Positions 11,601-22,984 of a DNA stretch of 64,000 bases are shown one piece after another. Numbering within the stretch: position 1 is the stretch's first letter; each line of letters starts with the position of its first letter. Origin of the DNA: Thereva unica (Eukaryota; Arthropoda; Insecta; Diptera; Therevidae). The DNA is taken from contig OX465281.1 of NCBI GenBank assembly GCA_949987705.1, positions 29,124,942-29,188,941 on the forward strand. The letters are read 5' to 3'. The position numbers were made by a program, and so were the translations under genes. The notes under the pieces are model-generated. The model made no database searches. It had not been told where the DNA came from and saw only the letters and a list, made by a program, of their open reading frames with translations.

Positions 11601-13471
11601 CTATGAAAATCTACTTTGTAGGATCGCAGGATTTAAGTGTCAGTTACCGGGTTCCCTAGTACTAGCTAGCCCCATTACTAGCTCCATAGTACTCCTGGTG
11701 TTTTCCGTAAAAGATCCCTCAGGATCAGCAATGCCATTTGGGTAATCTTTAGATGAGACTTTGTAAAATCTCAGAAAGGCAGTAAGCTTAACTCCGTTTG
11801 GATCTTCTATGGTTGACTCTTAGCAGTTAAACTATTTTCAGCAATACTACACATAAAGCATAATTACTGAAAATAATAATTATTAAAATATTTTCTTTGG
11901 CATAGAATAACTTTAAAAATGAATTAAGCTGCGGTAAACTATGATTTGCGATATGATTAATTTCTTCACAAGAGCTATCAGGTTACAGCGCAGTGCGGTT
12001 GTGAATTGCGCATTGCGCAGATATTAATCTCACACCGCAACCGTATTTTTTGAAGACATTGAGATGCCCAATTGTGGTTTTGGGCAGATAATTACTGGAA
12101 AATTTTTCCGGTAGTGGCTTGGAACTTTATTAAAATCAAAATGCAGTCTCAAGTTGTTTTCACACCACCGAAGCGGATGCAAAAACTTGATATGTCTATT
12201 CATGCATACATTAGGATTAAGATTATTTATTGCATCATTGATTCTGTATTTTCGTCATTCTTTGTATAAATGGAAAATAAAAATCCCCGAAAATTGTTTA
12301 CTTCCTCGATCAATATCAGAATTAAATTGTTGTCTATAAATTCACCTTCGCATTGTCCAACAGCCTTTTTTCGGGTTGTTGTCGTTTTTAAAATTAGATT
12401 ACAAAAAAAAAAATTCCATCATAAATCATAATAAATCACGGCGCCAAATTCAGTGGCTGTGAACAGGTTAATACTGACACCAATTAATAAATCTCAATAT
12501 TGGACAATTTAAAATTATGTGTGAACAAGATAGCGACGGCGATGTACACTGATAAGGCGATACAGAAGGATTCCTTATCAGCGAATTAAGCGTGATTAGC
12601 CGATGTCGTTTCTATTGTTCAATTGTTATCTGTCTACTGTTTAGCCGTGAATGATGATGTTTTCATGTGTTTCGACTTCGATAAAGATAAGAAATATTTA
12701 TTCATTGAAGAAAATAAGTAAAAAATTATTAATTGAATATTTCCATTGATTACTAATCAGGCAGAAACTTATGGATGAGTATTGCTTTTTTTTATAACTA
12801 TATTTGAACAAGCACAGAAAATACACAGTATGATAATTAATGAAAACAATCTTCATTATCTGGAGTGGTTCAATTCTTAAGAATACAAGTGCAGCATATT
12901 TGGAATATGAAAGAAATGTTTGTATTTCAAGTATTGTTTACAATTGATGTCGTCTTTCCATTTTGATTGCCTCTAATTGCATCTATCCACTTTGATTCGT
13001 TTCAATTGTTCGACAGACCAACTGACTTCGTGTATTACTTTCGATAAAAATAAATGTAAATATAAATAATAAACAAACAAATTGATTGATATGCCTTTCA
13101 TTTAATAAGATGTGAAAGAGTGCAGTCGAGGGGTTATATAAAGTGGAGATTCCTTTTGAAATAAACAATCATTTCATCATAGAGGGCTGACATGAGAAGG
13201 GCTTTATCAATGTCATTTGGGGGTAATGAAATCTTTATTTTAGATACCTTGAAAATGAAGGTTTGGTGCAATAACGTAGCTGTGGCAAATGTTTTATAAT
13301 AGCCAGAAACCAAATGTTTTTGAGTGGTTTATATAAAAAACAACTACACCCATTGAGTTCACAATTGACACATTGAATCGCGACAGAAATTTAACAGCCC
13401 TGCACAATTTAATCACATTGTCATCACCAACCACCATTCTGGCTCCATGGCTATTATTAGTCATGCACACT
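11601..13471. other. Intergenic, nothing recognised
   Basis: Very AT-rich, with open frames up to 76 codons and none with recognisable similarity. A TTCCTTATCAG/CTGATAAGG mini-hairpin occurs near 12550-12584. Confidence 0.4.
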
Positions 13472-14029
13472 ATAGTTACTAGGGAATCCAATCCCGCATC
13501 AAAATCTTAATCCCGCAAGCTTGCGGGATCGAGGTCAACAATCCCGCGGATCCGCGGGATTTGCGGGGCTACAAAAAACTGATAGATTTTGTTCTAAGTA
13601 GTTATGCTCATGAATTTATGAAGTATTATATGAAATAAGAGCATAACAGACCACTCGAATTTTCTTACATAGTACCATATAAATTGTAATTTTGAAATTA
13701 CTCTCCGTTACAGCAGAGTTTATGCTACCGATGTAAGAAAATTTTAGCGAAATCAATTCCAGCGTAGTTCAGAATTGGCCCGAGTACTTTGTTTGGCTGA
13801 CTCAGTAGTTGGCGGCGAGGTTAATCCGCATGTGGGAATCTCCTGCCGTAGGCGTAGGGTTACTTGACATTTACTGTGTTCCCATGAACCGGGGTAGAGC
13901 ATTCGTTAAGTTTACAAAAATGTTTTTCCCGCAAGTTAACTCGATGCTTGTTTCCATGACGGTTCTGCATTGACAGATAAATAATTTTACATCGTGTCTC
14001 CGTTGCTTCATGTTTTGACATGATAAAAC

Positions 14030-14190
14030 CAAGCTTAGGAGTCACCTTTTGTACTACTAGTCTGTCATGCCGTTAAGGTCAAGGTACAATGTCTTGTAAC
14101 AAGCTTGGTTTGGAGAATAGATAAGAATAGGAAGAGCTATGGGATCTGGGGGATGAACTTTACGTTTGAACTCTATGTGCGGTAAACGCA
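14030..14190 (-). mobile_element. CR1/Jockey-type 3'-end fragment
   Basis: Matches the 3' end of the LINE at 8985-9165 almost linearly: AGCTTAGGAGTCACC, TTTGTACTACTAGTC.GTCATG, GTACAATGTCT, AAGCTTGG, and then the last coding codons as GATGAAC..T.CGTTTGAACTCT. It is a truncated copy lying inside the 13480-15581 hAT element. Confidence 0.75.
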
Positions 14191-14439
14191 CTTAAACAAA
14201 CACATATGCAAAACCCGGCTTAATCCTACGTGTTTCGTGGAGTTTTCTTGGATTTAACGAAACTTTACTCACCCCCGTTTACACGGGCGCTTACTCTAAG
14301 TTAACCGAGGGTAAACTCTGCATGGAAACTCAGTAATTGATCAGGTTCGGATACACTTGCATAAATATACTTAGACGGTTTTGTGTTATAGCTGTATTGA
14401 TATGTAGGCAGATATCTTAACGATTTTTTTATGTGGAAG

Positions 14440-14655
14440 AGTCTTAGCTTAGGTATCACCCTTCATACTACCAGTCCGCCATGTCGTTTACTTCATGGTA
14501 CAAAGTCTGGTGGTAGCTCGAAGATAGAAAAGGGATATGATAGGTTAAAGGTAAGCTGAGCCACAACAGTCGGAGTTAGCTGGAGACTGCCTCGTCGGAG
14601 CGTTATGCTTCCTGAAACAAGAGAATCCCGCTAACCAGCCGACAATGGCTGTGAC
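14440..14655 (-). repeat. SINE-like repeat with LINE-type 3' tail
   Basis: Begins on this strand view with the shared tail (AGCTTAGGTATCACCCTTCATACTACCAGTCC...) and continues with CTGAGCCACAACAGTCGGAG and GGAGCGTTATGCTTCCTGAAACAAGAG. The latter block is also present in the SINE at 55820-55850 (GGAGTGTTATGCCTCCTGAAACGAG). So a non-LINE body is joined to a LINE tail. Confidence 0.65.
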
Positions 14656-14711
14656 GCAAGAACAGTCACATGGGGCCAGTCCAAACTAGTTTCAAGTCAC
14701 TCTCGTTTCTG

Positions 14712-15352
14712 TCGTCCCGCCCGATTAAAAATAATTTCATGGTTAATTTCCTTACTAGCACGCACGCGCCCGCAGCTAGCACGCATAGCGAACAAACAGG
14801 CACGCCACAAAAGTACGTACGCTCCCGCCACAGGCACGCACGCTCCCGCCACAGGGATACACGCTCCCGCCACTGGCACGAAAATCTAAAAATTTGTTCG
14901 CTAGAGGGATGCACTCTCCCGCCACAGGTATCCACTCTCCCGCCACACGCACGAAAATCTCAAAATGTGCCTGATGACGACTTTACATACATATATAATA
15001 CTCTTCTCCATCTTTTTTAAGAGGCGTAGAATTTTTATTCTAGGAAAAAAAAATTTTTTCTTTCATTTTAAATTTGAGTTTCGTGCGTACCAGCTGCATG
15101 CTAGCTGCGGGCTAGTGTTATTTTCACTCAGGCGTGCATGCTAGCTGCGGGCGCCGTGCGGGCTAGTGCATGCCAGCTGCGTGCTAGCTGCGGGCGAATT
15201 TCATTTTTACTCGTGATTTATAATATTCGTGCGTACCAGCTGCATGCTAGCTGCGGGCTAGTCTTCAGGCGTGCATGCTAGCTGCGGGCGCCGTGCGGGC
15301 TAGTGCATGCCAGCTGCGTGCTAGCTGCGGGCGAATTTCATTTTTAATCGGG
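14712..15352. mobile_element. Foldback element with tandem subterminal repeats
   Basis: The outer ends are inverted: CGCCCGATTAAAAAT at 14719-14733 and its reverse complement at 15337-15351. The left arm holds tandem CGCTCCCGCCACAGGCACG-like units (14815-14955). The right arm holds tandem TGCATGCTAGCTGCGGGC-like units, including a directly repeated block of about 110-125 bp (15079-15206 and 15231-15341). The two arms are themselves related as inverted, diverged repeats. Related scraps occur at 26770-26900 and 33595-33990. Confidence 0.7.
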
Positions 15353-15848
15353 CGTGTAGGGATTTCCACTTCCGTACAGGGGCAAGCAGTCAACTCGTGT
15401 TCGGAGAGCTTAAATCTATTTTTATTAATACATACTTTGCAACATTGTTAGTATTTCTCTATTAATTCTCGGATCTTATAACAGGTGATTCTACTCCCCA
15501 AATCCCGCAAATTCCGCGGATCCCGCATGTCTAGTCCCGCATTACTGATCCCGCAAAAATGGTGCGGGATTGTTTTCCCTAATAGTTATTCTCACATTCT
15601 GCAATCTTTCTTTTCACATACATTATATAGTTTTGAAATTTGTTTGTTAATATAATAGTTCGATTGTGGAACAATATTTCACAGCCAATACTCCCGAGCT
15701 CGTGCAATATCAGAAAGCTGAAACCTGTCCTTCAGCAACTTCAAGTTCCCAGTAACCTATTCTAATCTAAATCTATCCTTCTAAGCTAAGATTTATACTA
15801 GACAAGACAAATAATACATAAAAGCTCGGACTTGTGCACAAGTCTTAA

Positions 15849-16779
15849 AGGGGCCCACACACTTTCAGTTTAACTGCGCAGTTTATCACGTGTGACGTCA
15901 GGTTTAAGCGATAAACTGCGTGAACTGTGCAGTTTTGAACTATTTTCACTCAGTCCTTTTATGCCCACTGCACACCTTTAGTTTTAACTGCGTGATTTAA
16001 CTGTACAGTCGGACTGTACAGTTAAATCTTTAGGTGTGTAGAACAAACAGTTGAAATGTACAGTTGAACTGAGATCTAATCAAAATAGCAATAGATAAAA
16101 CTGTACATATAGAGCTGTTCAGTTAAAATTAAGAGTGTGTAGCAGAAAACTGCAAAGTTTTGACAGTAGTTTTGCCGCAAACGAGCGTGAAGTAAACACG
16201 TGTCTTATTTCTAATTAATAATTAGTAAATTACGAAGACTCGTCGACCATGGCTCGACGCGAATGGTTGGAAGAGTTTATACAATTATACTAATCCGATA
16301 CCACTGAGTAAAACAAAACTACAACTTATGAAAAGCTCAGTTTAAAACTCCGCGATTTTTTTAATGCACATGCGTATTAGCCCTACGATCGCTAAAACGT
16401 TCTTTATGGAGACCATATTGATGAAAACTGAAGGATCGTGCAGTGTTACTTGAACGTGTGTAGTCCGCATGGACGTACGATTTATCTGCACAGTCCGACT
16501 GAAAATTTAAATCGCACAGTTAAAACTGAAGGTCTGTAGCGGGCATTCTGAGATTCTGGACCTTCTTTTATTCCGATAAACTGCACAGGTCAGACAGTTT
16601 ATCGTTCAGTTCTCACAGTTCGGTCCATTAGCCGTTATTAAAAAGATGTATTTAAATCAACAAAACTGACTGAGCAAAAAAACCGCACAAAGAACTGACA
16701 CACTTTCAGTTCAGCTTATCGTACAGTTTTTTTTACACAGTTGAACCGCGCAGTTAAAACTGAAAATGCGTGGGCCGCT
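15849..16779. mobile_element. PIF/Harbinger-like MITE (about 0.93 kb)
   Basis: TIRs AGGGGCCCACACACTTTCAG (left) and AGCGGCCCACGCATTTTCAG (right, reverse complemented) are flanked by TAA at 15846-15848 and 16780-16782. The 3-bp TWA-type TSD favours PIF/Harbinger. The interior is full of CAGTTTAACTGCGCAG-like motifs in both orientations and has no open transposase frame. Confidence 0.68.
15961..16552. mobile_element. Inner inverted-repeat element nested in the MITE
   Basis: A second terminal pair, ATGCCCACTGCACACCTTTAG (15961 on) and ATGCCCGCTACAGACCTTCAG (reverse complement of 16532-16552), lies inside the larger element. Both continue into TTTTAACTG. It contains a 35-bp palindrome at 15994-16028. 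No clean TSD was found, so it could be a nested relative or an internal duplication of the outer MITE's arms. Confidence 0.5.
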
Positions 16780-16938
16780 TAAGAATATATCAGAAATCCG
16801 GACAAAGCAGGTTCGGCATGGTATACATAAATAAGGAAATGCCAAAGAGAAATATCATTTTAGTGCTGACGTCACTAGGTGACCGTTTTCCACTGTGTTC
16901 GAAGCAGTCAATCTCTTATACATTATATACCTTGTTAA

Positions 16939-17934
16939 CAGTAGCGTAACTAAGCAAGCAGGCGCCCCCCCCGCAGAATCCATAACGGCGCCTTTTCACA
17001 ACACTCATTATTTTTCAGGGATGATTTAAAAAAGAGGTTTTTCGAAATTAATCTTTTCAATTCAATAGAGTACAACAAAGTCCTGTAACTACAGAAAACT
17101 ACTTGTACAAGCGACGAAAAACTTCAGGAAAAAATGAGCCCATAAAAAAATATAAACGAAACTACACAACGCTACGCGAAAATATTTCTACATTAATTTT
17201 TTCAATAGTAATAATTACATCATTCTTTTGTGAGGTGATATTATCTGCAGCACTATCTTGGCTTTCAGATGCCTGCACTGTAGCTTTGTCTTTTTTCCCC
17301 CAAAACGTATCCAATTTTGTCAACTTATTAACCTTTTCTTGCATTTCTTTTTTTTTCTTTTCAGATTTTTCCAACCCGATTTTTTCTTCTTCACTTCACT
17401 CATTTTAAAATGAGCGTGTAAGAACCCAGTTTTTCTTCGAAATATAATTAAAAAAACGTTAAATAAATTGGGATACGTGTTACTATACGCGACGGTTTTG
17501 AACGGAATCAGTTGGGAAACTGGATCTGACTGGCTTTCTCGAGTTATGCTTTACAATCAAATTTTTCCAAATTAACAATAGGCGCCTGCGCCTACTATGT
17601 GACGCCTGGTTGGAATTTGGAAACTGAGGTTTCATGGGATAGGGGACAATACAAATAAAACCCAACCACCGGATGCCACGATGAATGGGGAAATCCCTGA
17701 GGACGTCCTTAGGGGTCACATTTATCTGTAGTCTATGGAAAAATCATTAATCATGAAAACTTTTGATGCTATTTTCAACAGCGGTTTTAAAGGACAATTT
17801 TTTTCGGCACTCAATACAATGATTGACTGGCGCTCTTCATGAAGATTGCATATCAGCCCTGAGTCTATCAGCGCCTGCGAGCGCCTATGACTGGCTGGCG
17901 CCCCCCCGGGGCGGGGGTGTTATTTACGCCACTG
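16939..17934. mobile_element. hAT element, internally deleted (996 bp)
   Basis: Termini CAGTAGCGTAACTA and CAGTGGCGTAAATA (right end reverse complemented) are flanked by a perfect 8-bp duplication, CTTGTTAA, at 16931-16938 and 17935-17942. C/G runs lie just inside both ends (16970-16978 and 17900-17917). CAGTGGCGTA is a well-known hAT-type end. The element carries a short minus-strand coding remnant (17162-17410) but no catalytic domain. Confidence 0.9.
17162..17410 (-). pseudogene. Putative N-terminal remnant of hAT (ZMYM-type) protein
   Basis: Minus-strand frame with a lysine-rich start and 'KEMQEKVNKLTKLDTFWGKK', then a Ser/Gln-rich stretch. Lysine-rich leaders followed by 'L..L..FF/FW' are common at the N-termini of hAT/ZMYM1-like transposases. 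The frame lies wholly inside a TSD-defined hAT element, which supports the reading. No zinc finger or RNase-H-like catalytic core remains. Identification is inference from position and composition. Confidence 0.42.
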
Positions 17935-18135
17935 CTTGTTAATGTATACTTGTAGTGCTTGTAGTTTTGGTACAATTTACCAGTAAACGGATTCTACTGG
18001 CATTCACGAAACTGGTCATTGCGGGTAACTCTTTCATCTTGCCGATAGTGTGTTATTGGGGTATTTGGAATTGTTTTATAGGGCTTTTATCAATTATATT
18101 ATTTTATCAGGCAGTCCACGTCACCGTAGTGCCTG

Positions 18136-19165
18136 TCATATAAAGCTCCTATTAACCGAATCGAACGCTTTCTCATAGTCTACGAAAGCAAGGTAAAGGG
18201 GGGATCGTAATTCAATAGACTGCTCCACTATGATCCTCAAGGTGTTAATATGATCTATACATGAGCGGCCCTTCCTGAATCCCGCCTGCTGCCTTCTAAG
18301 CGTTCGGTCTACTGCCTCTCTTATCCTAGGTAGTATTATATGGGACCAAATTTTGCCCACAGTAGATAATAAACAGATGCCTCTCCAGTTGTCACATGCT
18401 GCTAGGTTCTCCTTTTTGGGTATTTTGACTATGATACCTTCCGTCCAATCCTCCGGAAAGGTACAGGTGCTCCATGCCCTTTCCAGGATTGACTGTAACG
18501 CATCAGCTATGAGGCTTAAATCGGCTTTCATCAATTCTGGCGGGATGCCATCTTTTCCAGCTGCTTTATCATTGGTATCGGCTGTGCATTGTTGCTGTTA
18601 TCCTGAGTTTCCTGTGCAAGTGAACATTCAGGGAGGCGAAGAAGTAATCTCTCCATCTTTGGAGTTGTTCATTATTTGTTACAGGTTCCCAGCAAATTCT
18701 CGCTGTTTAACGCTCTCCCGCAGAAGGTCTATGTTAAACCGTCTACGGTTTATAGCGTCGCGTTGTGAGTTTCTGATTGCGGCGATTTTAAGGCGAATAG
18801 TTGCTACCACCAAATGGTGGTAGTTTCCAGTGTCTGCTCCCCTGAAGCTCCTGACATCCTCTAGAATAGTTTTTCATCTGCGGCTGATGGTCACGTGATC
18901 TATCTGATTTCTCGTTCTACCGTCGGGCGATACGCAGGTCTCTTTGTGTATCTTCTTGTGGCAAAAGTAAGTTCCACAGTTGGAGGGAGCTACAAAAGTC
19001 AACGAAAAGCTCACCTGGTAACTTGGCTTAGGCCTTGACTTCAAATTGTGTGCTCAGGGTCTGTGTTATTGGGGCCGATCTGTTCGTTTAAGTCACCCAT
19101 TAATACAATGATATCTCCCCTTGGATTTAAGCGAAAACCCTCATTCAGTCGCATAGAGAACTCGT
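18136..19165 (-). mobile_element. Non-LTR retrotransposon (RTE-like), endonuclease and RT remnant
   Basis: Minus-strand pieces in order. Around 19165-19070, 'FSMRLNEGFRLNPRGDIIVLMGDLNEQIG' carries the endonuclease GDxN signature. Around 18570-18136, 'NDKAAGKDGIPPELMKADL' leads into 'PEDWTEGIIVKIPKKEN', 'NWRGICLLSTVGKIWSHII', 'QQAGFRKGRSCIDHI' and 'LYLAFVDYEKAFDSVNR', which are RT motifs 0 to 3. The 132-codon frame 18136-18534 is intact, but the sequence stops abruptly after motif 3, before the catalytic FADD box. It is therefore 3'-truncated or deleted and non-functional. Confidence 0.82.
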
Positions 19166-19308
19166 CTTTAATATCATCTTCAGGAACAGGAAGAGGACGA
19201 GAAACTTAAAAGCTTAAAAGCGATTTTTTTAAATAAAGTGAATACAAAAAAGAAAAAAGTTCTCTAGGTCAAAAAAATTCAAAAGCGAGTACCATGCCAC
19301 GGAGTGCA

Positions 19309-19372
19309 TTCCAACCCCGGACGTCTGGGATGATATTCGGATGCCTTAACCTCTAGCTTACCTAAGCCCAGT
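19309..19372 (-). mobile_element. tRNA-like SINE head, degenerate
   Basis: The minus strand shows TTAGGTAAGCTAGAGGTTAAGGC (A-box position) and GGGGTTGGAATGC (B-box position with a C-to-G change). Order and spacing are the same as in the head at 55998-56068. A-rich sequence at 19225-19275 may be its decayed body or tail. Confidence 0.45.
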
Positions 19373-19504
19373 CTATTGATGTATACCCAAATATTTACGC
19401 AAATAAAACGTCATGCTGATGTTTGAGAAATGTGTCAAAAAACAAGTGTGAAATGTGTCACAAAACTAACGTCGAAGGCGGACTTCACGGATGGTAAATA
19501 AACA

Positions 19505-19685
19505 AAACAAATGTCACGTCAACCCAATTACAACTCAACCAGCGAATATGAGGAGAAATATCAACTCGACCCAAGTAGGAGAGCTTAGTTGGGTTGAGTG
19601 AACCCAGTTTCAACTCCACCTCTGTTTATGATTGGGTTGACGCCGGGTTGAACCTGGGTTGACCCTAGTCATAAACGGGGTAATT
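19505..19685. repeat. Imperfect inverted repeat rich in GGGTTGA motifs
   Basis: GTCAACCCAATTACAACTC near 19513 pairs with the reverse complement of GGGTTGAACCTGGGTTGAC near 19650. Further GTTGGGTTGAG and AACCCAGTTTCAACTC motifs lie between them. It resembles a decayed MITE. No TSD was established. Confidence 0.4.
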
Positions 19686-19689
19686 GGTT

Positions 19690-20655
19690 TGGTTATAGGT
19701 AGAGCCTATTAAGAAAGTATTTAATTAGTTAACTTACTCTTCTCTCGCATATTACAATGGCACTAAAAATTGATTTTCGCTCGTTCAAATTCTATTAAAA
19801 ATATCCAATTTAATTCTCATGAGTATAGGAAGTTTTATCATTAAAAATCTCTTTTACAAGTTGTTCAACACAACTAGATTAAAGACAGCAAAGTTGACCT
19901 ACAAACAACAAATGATTACATCGGTCACGATAAAATCAGTATACTGGGGCCCTTAGGTTATTCATAATCTCTTTTTGGGGTCGCATAGTGACCTTAAACT
20001 AACGACCTTTAATGCACTTTGGGTATTTATTGTTACTGAGAATTGTCACGTACGACTTTAATGAAGAAATTTGTGTTGTGATATTTTCTACAAGTGTATT
20101 CGTATCTCTTTCCGGGTGATCTTTAGCCATTGATTGTTTTTGCTCCATATTATATCAAGTTCTTGTCTTTGTTTGGGAATAAATTGTTGTTTGTGTTTGA
20201 TTAAAAAAAAGGCTTATGGTGGCTAATTCTTAGATCAAAGTGAAGAGTAAGGAGGTTTGGAGGTTTATCAATAAATTATTTATAAAGATGATCTCTGACT
20301 GGCTCACTTTCTGGGCTTTTTACCCTTTCGTTTGATCTTCTCTTTAGAAGGAGATCGCTGGCTTTTCTATCCCTTCTCCGACTCTGAAAGATTGGGTTGA
20401 TTTTTATTGAACCATGTACTGTATGCTGTACGCTGTACGCTGATGAACAATATCAGCCTTTTCATTCATGGTGATCTTGCGTACGGACCTGATACTTATT
20501 ATTCATGAGAGTCCCAACAGATCTCTGCTTTCTTTGATTCGGGTTTCCTGGCCGATCCAAAACTGGTATATTATGACTGCCACTTGGTGATCGCGTCAAT
20601 TACTGTCTCCTGTCTGGAGGCGAGTAGGTCTTCAGGTTTAGGTTGGACAAATACT
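19690..20655. other. Intergenic, nothing recognised
   Basis: AT-rich sequence without a recognisable gene or TE end. A short CTGTATGCTGTACGCTGTACGCTG tandem sits at about 20417-20440. Confidence 0.4.
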
Positions 20656-20659
20656 CTTA

Positions 20660-20840
20660 TCCTACTTTGATTGAACGGCCAAAATGAAAACTCTCAATCC
20701 AGCTTAGAACCCAACCGATATCAAAAGCTTGGAGTTAAGTTAAAAGACCAAAGTGCCATTCTGATTCTACTGCAAGACTTGAAAATATCTAAACCACCCA
20801 AACCAGACTCATCATCATCTAAAACTCGACTACAAATCGT
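20660..20840 (-). mobile_element. CR1/Jockey-type RT fragment (diverged)
   Basis: The DNA aligns with 10090-10260 of the nested LINE: TTGATTGAACGGCC, AAACTCTCAA.CCA, AGCTTGGAGTTAAG and GTGCCAT.CT. It is the region encoding the RT motif 3 end (WHSALLA...). It is truncated at both ends and about one quarter diverged by eye. Confidence 0.7.
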
Positions 20841-20880
20841 GACTTTTGATCTAAGCAAATATTACACAATTTTGTAAACC

Positions 20881-21985
20881 AGTTTTTGGCACGCTCTGAA
20901 TTTGCAATTCTAATTCATTAAACACGCGGGCAAATATATACATTCGTCATTGTAGACTTCTATTATCAATGAAATTGCACTTATGCATAATTTATTAATA
21001 ACAAATCATCATTTCGCTGTGCACAATATTTAATGCCGATTTTCGACAAATTGATTTATTTTAACCCTTGAGAGAAGATACAAGAAACCGGTTGAATATT
21101 CTTACTGGGAGTTAGTGTGCTTGAATGAAATCCTGATTATAAATGATCTGTCATACGACAATTGTAATAAATGTGCTTTGACTTGTAATTTTTTATAAAT
21201 TCTGCTTGATCATCATGAGAAATTCTTCAATTAATAATTTCTTCCGATTTTTTTATGGATGGGATAAATAAATTTTGGACAATTTAAATGTGCCTAAGGA
21301 ACAGATTTAAACCCATACGCGTTTTTGGATGAAAAGGTAGAATCCACATAAGTAGTTACAAATTTTAATCAAAATCATATTGTCGTATTGTACGAGTACA
21401 AATAAGTTTAAATAAAGTTAAAATTTGTATTGATAACAATACATAAACAGTGTTATAATAAAACCTTTGGAATAGTTAATTCAAAGCGGTGAGTGAAATC
21501 GGGCCAAGAAAGTGAGTGAGCAATAAAATCAACTAACATGTGACAATATAGACCAAGAGGTGATCGTTAAAAATTGGATCTTATTTTTTGGATAGGATAA
21601 CATTTCTTAATAATAAGCTTGTATTTTCAATGACGATAATCTATATAGGGAGATCATATATCAATATTGCCCCTGCGCCTTTTAGCACTGTTAACAGTGG
21701 TTTTGATTACTCACCCCTAAAAGCTGCCATTGCCGACCACTGGTCTAAAACCCTCTGCTTCCGCCAAAGTCTTTCCACATTTTGTAATCTGTCTTGTTTT
21801 TAAGGATTGAGGATAGGTTAGCTGATGATTGCTGCAATTCTGACTATAATTATTCAAGGTCTGTTTAGGAAATACATTGTTCTTCCCTTGTTCTGAGAAG
21901 GCCAAATTATACTGCAAATAACGCAGGTCTCCACTCCGCTTCTCATTTGTCTGGCTAGCATCAAGAGGTAATCAAGAACTTCGCC
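20881..21985. other. Intergenic, nothing recognised
   Basis: AT-rich, with open frames of at most 71 codons and no recognisable similarity. Confidence 0.4.
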
Positions 21986-21989
21986 TATT

Positions 21990-22520
21990 CCATTACTGAC
22001 CATTCCAATCTCCGAGAGAAACTCCCTGCTTGGCTAGGTAGACCAATCTATGTTCCTATGTCCAATAACCCAGGTGGGAGTCACGTTATGCCATCGAGTC
22101 TATCCAGTTCCATCTTGAATCGGTGGATTAGCTTGGAGCTCTTTTAGAGACTTGCCTAAATTTCTATAATACATCTTTTTGAAGGTTCGGGGTTCATTGT
22201 CAGTAAGCTTGTTGGTCTCTGATGGACCACTGCACGATTCCCTCTGATGTTTTGGAGCCGGTGAAATACTCCAGCAATTCTCCGTTTCCGTTTCTCCACT
22301 TTCTTCTTGATGGTATTTTGATTGCAAAGTCCTTCCTGAAAGTAAACCTAGGGAGAAAGTAGTGTATGGTTTTGACAACCATACCCTCGGGGAGCAAGTC
22401 CAAGATGTTGATACGATCGTAGGGTTTTGAGGTCCAGGCCACGCATTTCGGCAGTTGAAAGGTGCGAAGCCAGGTGTTTGATTTGTAGGTCGGCAGAGAG
22501 CGGGCGCAACGGCACATCAT
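21990..22520 (-). mobile_element. I/LOA-like retrotransposon, RNase H region fragment
   Basis: Minus-strand frame 22520-22200 reads 'TWLRTFQLPKCVAWTSKPYD' and later 'ELLEYFTGSKTSEG', the start of a retroelement RNase H domain (normally FTDGSK). Lower down, 22085-22040 encodes 'TWVIGHRNIDW', matching the end of RNase H ('WVPGHxxIxGNE'). The middle of the domain is deleted or out of frame. Only I/LOA/R1/Jockey-group LINEs with RNase H have this combination, and the spacing suggests I/LOA. Confidence 0.6.
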
Positions 22521-22984
22521 ACCTTAGCTTAGCTTAAGACCTTATCACATGTCGGAAGTATTTTTACAGGTGGGAAGCTATGCAGGGTTTTTTTACTCTT
22601 TCATCGATGTTCGACTTTGAGTTGAGTTTTCAGTCCTTAATTAGACCCTGGATGATCGATAGGATAAATTTTACTCAAAATCTGGAGATGATGTTATCTG
22701 AAATAGTATTCGGTGTGTACAGTAAAACCTGTAGTAAAAAACTCGACTCCCTAAGAATAAAAAAACTCACCAAGAAAAACATATATTGGAATTTTTCACA
22801 TTCTTAGAAGCTACATATATCTTCTAAATGGAGTCACTCAAGTATCTTTTTTCCGTAAATACCCTGTATCATAGTGGATGGTGGGGATAGCCCCCTATAT
22901 TTTTTCAAAAATGTCCAGGAATCACCCCTGAAAATCCAACCTGCATAGTCCTACAAACGATGTCGTATACAAGACACGATTTTT

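Larger units (their letters stand above)
13480..15581. mobile_element. Composite hAT-type non-autonomous element (2.1 kb)
   Basis: Termini are TAGGGAATCCAATCCCGCA (left) and TAGGGAAAACAATCCCGCA (right, reverse complemented). An 8-bp duplication flanks them: ATAGTTAC at 13472-13479 and ATAGTTAT at 15582-15589 (7 of 8 matching). Both ends carry clustered ATCCCGC/GCGGGAT subterminal motifs, including short palindromes at 13515-13570, as expected of transposase-binding repeats in hAT elements. No transposase frame was seen. The interior holds LINE-tail fragments and a foldback element, so its length comes from later insertions or captured DNA. Confidence 0.78.

Noticed and set aside
22100..22378. 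92-codon minus-strand frame as a gene
   Set aside because: It overlaps, in another frame, the RNase H-like frame 22200-22520 and has no recognisable content.
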